From assembly GCA_964451325.1 (NCBI GenBank), contig CAYVHO010000004.1:195920-259919 (forward strand): a stretch of 64,000 bases of DNA, read 5' to 3'. Position numbers and translations under genes: made by a program. The first letter of the stretch is position 1. Each line of letters opens with the position of its first letter. This DNA comes from JAADHI01 sp964451325. GTDB lineage: Bacteria > Nitrospirota > Nitrospiria > SBBL01 > JAADHI01. Below the pieces are notes generated by a model. It ran no database searches. It was not told the DNA's origin and saw only the letters and a program-made list of their open reading frames with translations. Shown in pieces: positions 42,652 to 51,593 of the stretch.

Positions 42652-44013
42652 ATGTCTATTTTTCGAGAATACGATATCCGTGGCATTTATGGAAAAGACT
42701 TAACAGATAATACGGCCATCGGTGTCGGCAAAGCTTTGGGTACACTGATTCGCCGCGCCGGAGGTAAACAGATCGCCCTGGGTTATGACGTGCGGCTCAG
42801 CACCCCAGCACTAAAAACGGCATTTTTAGAAGGCCTGCTTTCTACAGGAGTCCATGCCATCGACATCGGCGAATGCCCTACTCCGGTACTCTATTTTTCA
42901 CTGCACGAACTTGAAGTAGACGGCGGCATCATGATCACCGCAAGCCACAACCCCGGTGAATTTAATGGCTTTAAAGTCTGTATCGGCAAAAAGACACTCT
43001 TTGGCGAAGAAATCCAGCAGATCAAAACCATGATCGACACCCAGGACTTTGAAATCGGAGAAACACCGGGAGAAGTCCACATCGAAGCGGATTTTTTATC
43101 CACCTACGCCCACTATTTTGCAAAACAATTTGGCGTGCTCGAAAAAAAGAAGGTCGTCGTTGATTGCGGAAATGGTGCAGCCGCCCTCATCGCCCCCCGT
43201 ATTTTTGAAGCACTCGGCTGTGAAGTCATCCCGCTTTTTTGCGAAGCCGACGGTTCATTCCCCAATCATCACCCCGACCCCACCGTGCCAAAAAATTTAG
43301 AAGATATGATCGCCGCCGTCAAAAAAGAAGGAGCCGACCTAGGGATTGCCTTTGATGGCGATGGAGATCGCATCGGAGCAGTAGACGAAAACGGCACCAT
43401 CATTTGGGGTGACCGCCTGACCCTGCTTTTTGCGACGGACATCTTAAAAACAAATCCAGGAGCCACCATCATCTCAGAAGTCAAAGCGTCTCAGATTTTT
43501 TATGATGAAATCGCGCGTCTCGGCGGAAACGGCATCATGTGGAAAACAGGCCATTCGCTTATCAAGGCAAAAATGAAAGAAAGCAACGCATTATTGGCCG
43601 GAGAAATGAGCGGTCATATCTTTTTTGCAGATCGTTATTTTGGATTTGATGATGCCACTTATGCAGGCTGCCGTCTCATTGAAATACTCGTTCGGGATAA
43701 AAAACCGCTCTCAGAACATTTTAAAGGCCTACCAGAAAGCTACGTCACGCCCGAAATCCGTATCGATTGTCCCGATGATAAAAAATTTGAAATCACCGAA
43801 CAATGCAAAGAATTTTTCTCAAAACACTTCAAAATCATCGACATCGACGGTGTGCGTATGAAACTTCAGGACGGCTGGGCCTTGATCCGCGCCTCCAACA
43901 CCCAAGCCGCACTCGTCCTGCGTTTCGAAGCCAGCACCCCTGCACGGCTAGAAAAAAACCGAGAAGGCGTTGAGAAATATTTAAAGACGCTCTTGGATAA
44001 GATCCAGCCCTAG
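42652..44013 (+). CDS. Phosphomannomutase / phosphoglucomutase
   Basis: 453 aa, alpha-D-phosphohexomutase family. Interconverts hexose 1- and 6-phosphates for LPS and sugar-nucleotide synthesis. Visible: FREYDIRGIYG start, phosphoserine loop MITASHNPGEFNGFK, metal loop FDGDGDRIGA, sugar-specificity loop GEMSGHIFF and C-terminal phosphate loop RASNTQAALVLRFE. Length matches bacterial AlgC/ManB. AGAGGAGG precedes the ATG. Confidence 0.92.
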   Translation: MSIFREYDIRGIYGKDLTDNTAIGVGKALGTLIRRAGGKQIALGYDVRLSTPALKTAFLEGLLSTGVHAIDIGECPTPVLYFSLHELEVDGGIMITASHNPGEFNGFKVCIGKKTLFGEEIQQIKTMIDTQDFEIGETPGEVHIEADFLSTYAHYFAKQFGVLEKKKVVVDCGNGAAALIAPRIFEALGCEVIPLFCEADGSFPNHHPDPTVPKNLEDMIAAVKKEGADLGIAFDGDGDRIGAVDENGTIIWGDRLTLLFATDILKTNPGATIISEVKASQIFYDEIARLGGNGIMWKTGHSLIKAKMKESNALLAGEMSGHIFFADRYFGFDDATYAGCRLIEILVRDKKPLSEHFKGLPESYVTPEIRIDCPDDKKFEITEQCKEFFSKHFKIIDIDGVRMKLQDGWALIRASNTQAALVLRFEASTPARLEKNREGVEKYLKTLLDKIQP

Positions 44014-44112
44014 TGTCAAGTCATGAGATCTTAGCCCAAAGAGCGATGCAGCTGATTTGAAGAACTGCGACGATTGACCAGGAACTAGACCGTCTTTTCC
44101 ATTCAGCTTAGA

Positions 44113-45927
44113 TCATTCAATGCTTAAATTTGTCGGTGCAGCAGGTGGCTCAAGATCTGTCGTAAGCCCTCTCACACGAATATTTCGAAATCGAATTTTT
44201 TTGCCCGCAGGAAATTGATTTCCTTGGTGTACTTGTAGGGCGATACGGCCGCTTGACGGCATGAGAACATTTCCACTCCCCACATACTCATTGGCACTAA
44301 AACCATTAATCCAGGTTTTTACCGTCGGGGGATTCCCCTCAACTGTGGCACGAATCTCATTCCAATCATTAACATTCCACACCGTAGGCCAATCATTAAG
44401 ACTGAATCCGGTGGGATTCCCGAGAATTCCACTTTCAGAACTACCGAATCGAAAATCTGCTACAAGGAAGCCACCAATCCCCTGGCCGTAAATGCCCGCA
44501 ATCGTACTGGAATTCTGCATATCAATTGTAATTTGATAGCCGTTTCCAGCCCCATCTGCTCGTGTGATCAATCCTGTATCGATATCCCAATCCGCCCAAA
44601 CCTCGAAAATGATTTCAAAATCACCATATTGTCCGTCTGAAACAAGAAATCCTCCATCGCCACTCCCTGGCGGGTTTTGCTGTCCGACAATTGCCCCTGA
44701 CTCAATGGTCCATAAACCACCCGCTTCACTCCAACCAGAAAGATCTACACCGTTATCGATTCTGGTGTACGCGCTGCTCGACGGAGTAATATTTTCTAAA
44801 AATACCTGCTCACCACCATTCCAGGGTTTAAAAACAATATCAATATCACCATCTCCGTCAACATCGCCCGCCTGTGCTTCATGAATTTCATATCCTTCTA
44901 CAACAATCTGCTCTATCCATGAAGCGCCAGCACCTCCGATATTTTCAAAAATAAAACCTCGTCTAATCCCACTTGCACCTGATCCACCCAAGGGCCCCTC
45001 TCCGGTAAAAATATCGATGTCTCCATCGTTATCAAAATCCGCGAGTGCGAGAGAATGCAGATCCCCTTTTCCACTTGCAATGGAATGAGAAAGCCAAGCG
45101 CTACCATCACCATTTTCGTTTTCAAACCAACGGAGCCAACCATTGGAAGATGCAGTATCTGCTGTTGACATGACGATATCATTATCGCCGTCAAGATCGA
45201 TGTCAAAAATCCAAGACCGAGTCGTGTCGTCATATTGACCAGTCCCCCCTGGGTCGCCCGCACTACCTATATTTTCAACCCAAGTCCAGGTTGCGCCGTT
45301 CCCTTCATTTCTATACCAACCCGTTGTTCGCACAATGTCATTATCGCCATCGCCATCAATGTCACCGACACCACGCGGATTGAAAGCACCATGCACACTG
45401 CTACCGACAGTCGTTTCGATCCAGGTTGAGGTAGGATCACTAGGGATTTTATACCAGTTAAGTGTGTCGTCATTCATTGAAACTAAATCGAGTTTTCCAT
45501 CTCCATCAATGTCTGCTGCGACATTATCATGTGTCTTGATTGCGCCATTGGTGTACCGCGTAAAACTATTTTCTGTCGGTGTTTGCGGGTTTTTGTACCA
45601 AGCACCGCCTGATGCTTGATCAATCCATCCGTCTCCATCAATATCAAATGCGACACCACCCACATCGGTCAGGGCATTCGCACCAAGTGTGTGCCGAATC
45701 CAGGTATTAGCGCTTTGGAACTCAAACCAAGAGATTTCATTGTCTCTTTGTCCAACAACCCAATCCAGATCTCCATCCTGGTCTATATCGACAAGAGATG
45801 TTTGTCCCTGTTTGTTTCCCCAGTTTGCGAAGCCGTGGATGTTAAAGGCAAATTCTGCAGCTGCAACACTTTGAACGACTGAAAAAAATAAAAAAATTGC
45901 GATTAAAAATATCTGTTTCATAAACAA
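44113..45927 (-). CDS. Secreted FG-GAP/VCBS repeat protein with C-terminal glucanase-like (DUF1080) domain
   Basis: 604 aa. Signal peptide of about 23 residues. Seven or so FG-GAP/VCBS repeats with calcium-type DIDGDGD motifs (about 30-390) fold as a beta-propeller. A DUF1080/concanavalin-like domain follows (about 400-595: NGVDLSGWSEAGGLWTIE, DFEIIFEVWADW, WNEIRATVEGN, GRIALQVHQGN, RFRNIRVR). The last residues PPAAPTNLSIE look like the opening of a fibronectin-III domain that is then cut off by the stop, so the protein may be C-terminally truncated. Predicted surface polysaccharide-binding or adhesive role. Confidence 0.78.
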   Translation of the reverse strand: MFMKQIFLIAIFLFFSVVQSVAAAEFAFNIHGFANWGNKQGQTSLVDIDQDGDLDWVVGQRDNEISWFEFQSANTWIRHTLGANALTDVGGVAFDIDGDGWIDQASGGAWYKNPQTPTENSFTRYTNGAIKTHDNVAADIDGDGKLDLVSMNDDTLNWYKIPSDPTSTWIETTVGSSVHGAFNPRGVGDIDGDGDNDIVRTTGWYRNEGNGATWTWVENIGSAGDPGGTGQYDDTTRSWIFDIDLDGDNDIVMSTADTASSNGWLRWFENENGDGSAWLSHSIASGKGDLHSLALADFDNDGDIDIFTGEGPLGGSGASGIRRGFIFENIGGAGASWIEQIVVEGYEIHEAQAGDVDGDGDIDIVFKPWNGGEQVFLENITPSSSAYTRIDNGVDLSGWSEAGGLWTIESGAIVGQQNPPGSGDGGFLVSDGQYGDFEIIFEVWADWDIDTGLITRADGAGNGYQITIDMQNSSTIAGIYGQGIGGFLVADFRFGSSESGILGNPTGFSLNDWPTVWNVNDWNEIRATVEGNPPTVKTWINGFSANEYVGSGNVLMPSSGRIALQVHQGNQFPAGKKIRFRNIRVRGLTTDLEPPAAPTNLSIE

Positions 45928-46022
45928 TCTCCTGATTTATCAAAGTTTATACTTATTAATTTGTTACCTAAAATTTAGGATAACGACGTTTGTATCTTAG
46001 ATAATCACTTCTATCGCCGGAT

Positions 46023-46212
46023 CTAAAAGCGACCGTCAGTAGAGGCTGTGTGGCAGGTCGTATGGCAGTCTTCGATGATTTTTGAAATGCCATTTAAAAA
46101 ATATTCCTTCGGTACACCATTAAATTTCCGCATATGCCGCTTCGCCTGCATGTGGATGAAGTTTACAATGACTGCCATCAATCATCAAGCATTCATAGTC
46201 GGAATCATCGGC
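46023..46212 (-). pseudogene. Fragments of two transposases beside ureG
   Basis: Read on the minus strand, 46120-46212 gives DYECLMIDGSHCKLHPHAGEA, resembling the catalytic region of IS5-group transposases. A second frame, 46023-46160, gives HMQAKRHMRKFNGVPKEYF, resembling the tail of IS1595/IS1016-like transposases, then decays. Both are short, cannot be functional and overlap in different frames, so this looks like a junction of two old insertions. The first fragment overlaps the end of ureG. Calls rest on motif memory. Confidence 0.5.
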
Positions 46213-46837
46213 TAAAATATCCAGTCGCTTCTCCCATATCCCTTATCTGCCCCAGGACCCAATCCACCACTTCATCTAAACCTGCTCCTGTCTTCAAATT
46301 CGTAAAAATAAAGGGCAAGTCCTCGCGCATCTTTTTTGCGTCGCGGTCCATAACGTCCAGATCTGCCCCCACATAAGGTGCAAGATCTGTTTTGTTGATG
46401 ATGAGTAAGTCAGAGCGTGTAATGGCAGGCCCGCCTTTTCGGGGAATTTTATCTCCTGCGGCCACATCAATGACATAAATGCTGCGTTGCACCAATTCCG
46501 GGCTGAAGGTCGCGGCGAGATTGTCCCCCCCACTTTCGATCAAGATCAAATCCAGATTTGGAAATCGGCTCTTGAGTGTTTCAATCGCGTGCATGTTGCC
46601 GGAAGCATCTTCCCGAATCGCCGTGTGCGGACAGCCTCCGGTTTCAACACCAATAATACGCTCTTTTTCGAGCGCACCTGCGCGGATAAGAAATTCGGCA
46701 TCTTCTTGTGTAAAGATGTCGTTGGTCACAACGGCGAGATTTATTGTGTCTCTGAGAGACTGACACAGTTTTTCGGCCAGTGCGGTCTTGCCTGAACCGA
46801 CGGGACCGCCAATGCCAATATGAATCGCCTGTTTCAA
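46205..46837 (-). CDS. ureG: Urease accessory GTPase UreG
   Basis: 210 aa. UreG is the GTP- and nickel-binding switch that delivers nickel to urease. P-loop GGPVGSGKTALAEKL, the nickel-binding CPH in VETGGCPHTAIRED, ESGGDNLAATFSPEL, and NKTDLAPYVGADL are diagnostic. No His-rich N-terminal extension is present. The final residues (GYFSR) merge with transposase-derived sequence, so the native C-terminus may be slightly altered. Last gene of the urea operon. Confidence 0.95.
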   Translation of the reverse strand: MKQAIHIGIGGPVGSGKTALAEKLCQSLRDTINLAVVTNDIFTQEDAEFLIRAGALEKERIIGVETGGCPHTAIREDASGNMHAIETLKSRFPNLDLILIESGGDNLAATFSPELVQRSIYVIDVAAGDKIPRKGGPAITRSDLLIINKTDLAPYVGADLDVMDRDAKKMREDLPFIFTNLKTGAGLDEVVDWVLGQIRDMGEATGYFSR

Positions 46838-46849
46838 AACATTCTCCTT

Positions 46850-47560
46850 TTATGATTGAAATAAACGCACTTTGGATGTCTCGTGCTGCATTGATGCGAT
46901 TTCCGATGCAGGCATGAAAGACATCGGCTCGCCTGTTTCCTTACCCATTGTTTTCTCCAGCGCTTCATTTTTTTCCAGCCATGCAAGTAAAAGATGAATC
47001 AGCCCCTGGCCTTCCTGCTGACCAATGGGCAAGAGGCGAAGTGATGCCGAGACTTGTCCTGAAATAAACAGATAACAAAAAGCAAAAGATGCGGCCTCTA
47101 AAGGGATCTTTGCCGCGTGGGCCACAATGGCAAAAGCCACGGCTGCATCCCCTTTGAGTTGTTTTTTTGAAAACAGGCGAAGGCAATCTGTCATGAAGGG
47201 ATCGGGATAAAGTTCGGCACCTGTTTGAATCATACGAAAGGCGACCATGCTTCCACCTTCACGGATTTCACGGGGCAGCCGCATGGCATAGGCGATTTCA
47301 TCCACTTTTTGAAGGGTTTCAAGATCATGGGCCGATGCTGCGATATAAGCCTGTTTGAGCAAGACCAAATCGCAGGGAAAGATCTGATGGATAAATTTGG
47401 CGCGAATCCACGCGATCAAATCCTCGCCATTTTGGACCTTTTTTTCGTCTACGGCGGACTCCAACCCAAAAGAATGCGAAAAAGCCCCACTCGGAAAAAG
47501 GGAATCACTCCATTGCAAAAGAGAAAGCAACGCGCTCGCGGAGAGCTTTAAGTCAGCCAT
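46850..47560 (-). CDS. ureF: Urease accessory protein UreF
   Basis: 236 aa. UreF bridges UreD and UreG in the urease activation complex. All-helical; visible blocks are LLQWSDSLFPSGAFSHSFGLE, the signature N-terminus, and REIREGGSMVAFRMIQTG and VAFAIVAHAAKIPLE. It lies between ureC and ureG as in many urease operons. Confidence 0.9.
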   Translation of the reverse strand: MADLKLSASALLSLLQWSDSLFPSGAFSHSFGLESAVDEKKVQNGEDLIAWIRAKFIHQIFPCDLVLLKQAYIAASAHDLETLQKVDEIAYAMRLPREIREGGSMVAFRMIQTGAELYPDPFMTDCLRLFSKKQLKGDAAVAFAIVAHAAKIPLEAASFAFCYLFISGQVSASLRLLPIGQQEGQGLIHLLLAWLEKNEALEKTMGKETGEPMSFMPASEIASMQHETSKVRLFQS

Positions 47561-47566
47561 AATGGA

Positions 47567-49285
47567 CTAAAATAAAAAATATCGTTGCGCCATGGGGAGA
47601 ACGTGCGCGGGTTCACAGGTCAAAACCACGCCGTCGGCTTTTACTTCGTAGGTGTCGGAATTGACTTCCATACGCGGAAGCGCGGTATTCAATACCATGT
47701 CGCCTTTTCCGATTTCCCGACAATTTTTGACCGCGATGAGCTTCTTCTGGAGTTGAAATTTTTGTTTAATATTGGCATCAAGTCCTGCATGGGAAACAAA
47801 AGAAACCGAATTGGCAATAAGCGCCCCCCCAAAGGCCCCAAACATCGGGCGATAACGCACGGGCTGCGGTGTGGGGATGGAAGCATTCGGGTCACCCATC
47901 GCCGCATTTAAAATCATACCGCCTTTGATCACCATCTCCGGTTTCACACCAAAAAAGGCGGGTTTCCATAAAACAAGATCCGCCAGTTTTCCGACTTCAA
48001 TCGAACCGACTTCGTGAGAAATACCTTGGGCGATGGCAGGATTGATCGTATATTTTGCAATGTAGCGTCGGACACGAAAGTTATCGTTTTCACCGCTTTC
48101 TTCAGGCAATCGTCCACGCTGCTTCAGCATTTTATCGGCCGTTTGCCAGGTGCGGATAATAACCTCGCCCACACGACCCATGGCCTGAGAATCCGAGGCC
48201 ATGATGGAAAAAGCACCGATGTCGTGCAAAATATCTTCTGCCGCAATGGTCTCGGGGCGAATACGAGAATCCGCAAAAGCCACATCTTCGGGAAGAGAAG
48301 GATTCAAATGATGGCAAACCATGAGCATGTCAAGATGTTCGTCGAGGGTATTGACCGTAAAAGGCCGTGTGGGATTTGTTGATCCCGGTAAGACATTGGC
48401 TTCGCCACAGAGTTTGATGATGTCGGGCGCATGTCCACCGCCAGCACCTTCTGTGTGAAAGGTGTGAATGGTGCGCCCTTTGAAAGCCGCCCGTGTGGTT
48501 TCGACAAAACCCGCTTCGTTCAAGGTGTCGGTATGAATCGCCACTTGCACGTCGTATCGGTCGGCCACGGTCAAGGCCGTATCGATCACAGCGGGAGTAC
48601 TGCCCCAATCTTCGTGCAGTTTCAGACCCAAGGCACCTGCCGCGATTTGTTCTTCCAGAGCGGCTTCACTGGCACTGTTGCCTTTTGCCAAAAATCCAAG
48701 ATTGATGGGAAAGCCGTCGGCCGCCTGTAACATTTTTCCGATATTCCAGACACCCGGTGTGCAGGTTGTGGCATTTGTACCCGTTGCAGGCCCCGTACCG
48801 CCACCAATCATCGTGGTAATCCCGGAAGTTAAAGCCTCGTCAATTTGCTGCGGACAGATAAAATGAATGTGGTTGTCAATACCACCCGCTGTGAGAATCA
48901 TGCCTTCACCTGCCAAGACTTCCGTACCTGCGCCAACAACCATGCCTTTGTCCACACCGTCCATGATATCGGGATTGCCCGATTTTCCGATGGCGGAGAT
49001 CCGCCCGTTTGTAATACCGATGTCGGCTTTAAAAATACTGCTATGATCAATAACGAGTGCGTTGGTAATAACAAGATCTAAAATACCATCCGCTGATGTC
49101 CCGTGTGTGGCCTGTCCCATGCCATCGCGTAAAACTTTTCCACCGCCGAATTTACTTTCGTCGCCATAGTGGGTGTAATCTTTTTCGACTTCAATAAAAA
49201 GGTCTGTGTCGGCAAGCCGTACCCGGTCGCCTGTCGTGGGGCCAAACATGTCAGCATAGGCCTTGCGCGTAATTTTTAAGCTCAT
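47567..49285 (-). CDS. ureC: Urease alpha subunit UreC
   Basis: 572 aa catalytic subunit hydrolysing urea to ammonia and carbamate. Nickel ligands and active-site blocks are complete: GGIDNHIHFICPQQ (two His), the carbamylated Lys in LGLKLHEDWGSTP, HTDTLNEAGFVE and FHTEGAGGGHAPDI (His), the flap MVCHHLNPSLPEDV, and ASDSQAMGRVGEV (Asp). The ATG overlaps the ureB stop by 4 nt. Confidence 0.97.
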   Translation of the reverse strand: MSLKITRKAYADMFGPTTGDRVRLADTDLFIEVEKDYTHYGDESKFGGGKVLRDGMGQATHGTSADGILDLVITNALVIDHSSIFKADIGITNGRISAIGKSGNPDIMDGVDKGMVVGAGTEVLAGEGMILTAGGIDNHIHFICPQQIDEALTSGITTMIGGGTGPATGTNATTCTPGVWNIGKMLQAADGFPINLGFLAKGNSASEAALEEQIAAGALGLKLHEDWGSTPAVIDTALTVADRYDVQVAIHTDTLNEAGFVETTRAAFKGRTIHTFHTEGAGGGHAPDIIKLCGEANVLPGSTNPTRPFTVNTLDEHLDMLMVCHHLNPSLPEDVAFADSRIRPETIAAEDILHDIGAFSIMASDSQAMGRVGEVIIRTWQTADKMLKQRGRLPEESGENDNFRVRRYIAKYTINPAIAQGISHEVGSIEVGKLADLVLWKPAFFGVKPEMVIKGGMILNAAMGDPNASIPTPQPVRYRPMFGAFGGALIANSVSFVSHAGLDANIKQKFQLQKKLIAVKNCREIGKGDMVLNTALPRMEVNSDTYEVKADGVVLTCEPAHVLPMAQRYFLF

Positions 49286-49653
49286 TTGCCCTCCATCTCA
49301 AAGCCAGTTTCACGGGCCAACTTTATCGCGGCAGCTTGTGCGGAGTCCGTGATTTCACCATTTGTGAGACCATTCAAACCAAAGACTTTTTTTGCCCCAC
49401 CGAGGCTCACCAGGATGATCTGTTTTTTTTCGCCCGGTTCAAAACGCACTGCCGTACCGGAAGGGATATTCAAACGTTTGCCAAAAGTCGCTTTACGATC
49501 AAAAGCCAGTGCACGGTTGACCTCAAAAAAGTGAAAGTGCGAACCCACCTGAACGGGACGATCCCCCGTGTTTGTAATGGTCAATTCAAGTGTTTTTCGA
49601 CCGACATTGGCTTCAATATCACCCTCTGCAAGAACATATTCACCAGGAATCAT
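49282..49653 (-). CDS. ureB: Urease beta subunit UreB
   Basis: 123 aa from ATG 49653 (MIPGEYVLAEGDIE), which has GGAGG upstream; four extra codons upstream are open but lack such a site. Typical blocks are TNTGDRPVQVGSHFHFFEVN, LNIPSGTAVRFEPGE and NGLTNGE. UreB is a structural subunit of the urease trimer-of-trimers. Separate ureA, ureB and ureC genes fit most bacterial ureases. Confidence 0.95.
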   Translation of the reverse strand: MIPGEYVLAEGDIEANVGRKTLELTITNTGDRPVQVGSHFHFFEVNRALAFDRKATFGKRLNIPSGTAVRFEPGEKKQIILVSLGGAKKVFGLNGLTNGEITDSAQAAAIKLARETGFEMEGK

Positions 49654-49674
49654 AAAAACCTCCAAAATTGTTGA

Positions 49675-49709
49675 CCTCCCCCTTAGAAAGGGGGGATTGA
49701 GGGGAATTT
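49675..49709. repeat. CCCCCTT/AAGGGGG palindromic repeat, copy 1
   Basis: The hairpin CCCCCTTAGAAAGGGGGG is followed by ATTGAGGGGAATTT. It sits between ureA and ureB and shares its sequence pattern with the composite element at 50044-50134. Confidence 0.65.
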
Positions 49710-49712
49710 AAG

Positions 49713-50015
49713 TTATTGAATTGGATCATGAATGGTCACGAGCTTTGTGCCATCCGGGAACGTGCCTTCGACTTGGACTTCAGGAATCATCTCCGGGATG
49801 CCTTCCATCACATCATCGCGTGTGAGAATTTGCGCACCATAAGTCATCAAGTCCGAAACAGACATGCCATCCCGAATTTTTTCAAGCACTTCAGATGTAA
49901 TCAGCGCAATGGCCTCCGGATGATTCAATTTCAAACCACGTCCTCTACGATCCCGCGCAAGCTGACCCGCTAAATAGATCATGAGTTTGTCTTGTTCACG
50001 TGGGGTTAAGTGCAT
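49713..50015 (-). CDS. ureA: Urease gamma subunit UreA
   Basis: 100 aa, the standard length. Family blocks: MHLTPREQDKLMIYLAG, RGLKLNHPEAIALI, GMSVSDLMTYGAQIL and MIPEVQVEGTFPDGTKLVTIH. Structural subunit of urease. AGGAGCC lies before the ATG. Palindromic repeats flank the gene on both sides. Confidence 0.95.
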   Translation of the reverse strand: MHLTPREQDKLMIYLAGQLARDRRGRGLKLNHPEAIALITSEVLEKIRDGMSVSDLMTYGAQILTRDDVMEGIPEMIPEVQVEGTFPDGTKLVTIHDPIQ

Positions 50016-50043
50016 AGATGGCTCCTTAATAACTCTTTAAAAC

Positions 50044-50134
50044 AAATCCCCCTCAATCCCCCTTGAGCTAAGGGGGAGCTTTTAGGTGGTTTGCTTCAAG
50101 TTTCCCCCTTTAACAAAGGGGGTTAGGGGGATTT
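50044..50134. repeat. Composite CCCCCTT/AAGGGGG palindromic element between urtE and ureA
   Basis: Outer inverted repeats AAATCCCCCTCAATCCCCCT (50044-50063) and the matching right arm ending GGTTAGGGGGATTT (to 50134) enclose two further hairpins with CCCCCTT/AAGGGGG stems. Related to the copy at 49675. The right end overlaps the urtE stop codon by one base. On RNA the hairpins could slow or end transcription between transporter and urease genes. Confidence 0.7.
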
Positions 50135-50838
50135 CACACCGTTAAATGCTGCTGAACCTCTTCTTCACTGATGGATGCGGTTGATCCCTTGGAAATGATG
50201 CTGCCCTTCTCCATCACATAATAATTGTCTGCGAGTCGCCATGCAAATTGTAAATATTGTTCAACCAACAAAATAGCGACTCCGGTGGATTTGATTTTAT
50301 GAATGGCATCTTCTATTTCATCAATAATCGAAGGCTGAATGCCTTCGGTCGGCTCATCCAAAAGCAGTAATTTCGGTCGCGTGAGTAAAATCCGGGCAAT
50401 GGCCAATTGCTGTTGCTGACCGCCACTTAGGTCGCCACCTTTCCGGTGTAATAAATCTTTGAGTGCAGGAAACAGTTCGTAGACTTCTTCGGGAACCGAA
50501 TCAAAAGCCTTATCTCTCGCGGCCAAGCCCAGAATCAAATTATCCCGCACCGATAACTGTGGGAAAATCTCCCGACCCTGTGGCACATAACCGATGCCCT
50601 TTTGGGCACGTTCATCGGGTCGGCGATGCGTAAAGTCATCATCGCCAAAAACCACTTTTCCTGACTTGGGTTTCAGCAGGCCCATGATGCTTTTTAAAAG
50701 AGTCGTCTTTCCAACACCATTTCGCCCCAAAAGACAAACCGCCTCACCTGCTGCGACCTTCAGATCCACATCACGAAGGATTAGACTTTCGCCATAGGCC
50801 ACATTCAGTTTTTCGATTTTGAGCAGCGCGTCTTTCAA
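50134..50838 (-). CDS. urtE: Urea ABC transporter ATPase UrtE
   Basis: 234 aa, LivF-type ATPase. Walker A GRNGVGKTTLLKSI, signature LSGGQQQQLAIARIL, Walker B LLLLDEPTEG and the H-loop region are intact. It powers urea import with UrtD through the UrtB-UrtC channel. The ATG overlaps the urtD stop by 4 nt. Assignment as Urt rather than Liv follows from the complete urtABCDE order next to urease. Confidence 0.92.
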   Translation of the reverse strand: MKDALLKIEKLNVAYGESLILRDVDLKVAAGEAVCLLGRNGVGKTTLLKSIMGLLKPKSGKVVFGDDDFTHRRPDERAQKGIGYVPQGREIFPQLSVRDNLILGLAARDKAFDSVPEEVYELFPALKDLLHRKGGDLSGGQQQQLAIARILLTRPKLLLLDEPTEGIQPSIIDEIEDAIHKIKSTGVAILLVEQYLQFAWRLADNYYVMEKGSIISKGSTASISEEEVQQHLTV

Positions 50839-51587
50839 TGTTCTCCTCTTCCGAGATAAACTTCCCGGACTTTGGCGTGATTTTGCACTTCATCCACTGT
50901 GCCTTCAAAAAGCACGGTACCTTCGTGCAAGACCGTCACTTTTTTTGCGATTTGGCGCACAAAAGCCATGTCGTGCTCGATGACTAAAACCGAGCGTTCC
51001 TTCGATATTTTTTTCAGCAACTCCCCTGTTTTTTCGGTTTCGTGATCGGTCATGCCGGCAACCGGTTCATCCACCAACATCACTTTGGGTTCCTGCACCA
51101 TGACCATGCCAATCTCCAACCATTGTTTTTCACCGTGAGAAAGCAAACCTGCGATTCTATCTTTTTTCTGTAGCAGGCCAATCGTCTCTAAGGTCTCCAG
51201 AATTTTGTCTCGCTGCTCTCCCGTGAGGCGATTAAAAAGCGCGTTAAACACCCCTTTTTTGCGATTTAAAGATAATTCCAGATTTTCACTTACATTGAGA
51301 CTGGTATAGACCGTAGGGGTTTGAAACTTTCGAGCGATGCCTAAATTTGCAATGGCATCTTCACGCAGAGGCAGCAAGTCGGTGTATTCTTTAAAAACCA
51401 CACGACCCATCGTGGGTTTAACTTTGCCGCAGATCACATCCAAAAGTGTCGTTTTTCCCGCACCATTGGGACCGATGACAACACGCAGCTCACCCGACTC
51501 CATTATAAAATTAAGATCGTGCAGGGCTTTAAACCCATCGAAACTGACGGTCACCCCTTCGACATATAAGATTGTGCCATCCATCAA
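50835..51587 (-). CDS. urtD: Urea ABC transporter ATPase UrtD
   Basis: 250 aa, LivG-type ATPase. Walker A GPNGAGKTTLLDVI, signature LSHGEKQWLEIGMV (SHGEKQ is typical of UrtD), Walker B VMLVDEPVAGM, and VLVIEHDMAFVRQIA. Paired with UrtE. The gene begins six bases after the urtC stop. Confidence 0.93.
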   Translation of the reverse strand: MMDGTILYVEGVTVSFDGFKALHDLNFIMESGELRVVIGPNGAGKTTLLDVICGKVKPTMGRVVFKEYTDLLPLREDAIANLGIARKFQTPTVYTSLNVSENLELSLNRKKGVFNALFNRLTGEQRDKILETLETIGLLQKKDRIAGLLSHGEKQWLEIGMVMVQEPKVMLVDEPVAGMTDHETEKTGELLKKISKERSVLVIEHDMAFVRQIAKKVTVLHEGTVLFEGTVDEVQNHAKVREVYLGRGEH

Positions 51588-51593
51588 AAATCC

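Noticed and set aside
44014..44112. Possible small gene or transposase scrap between the phosphomutase and the FG-GAP gene
   Set aside because: Only stop-interrupted fragments with no recognisable motif; left as plain intergenic sequence.
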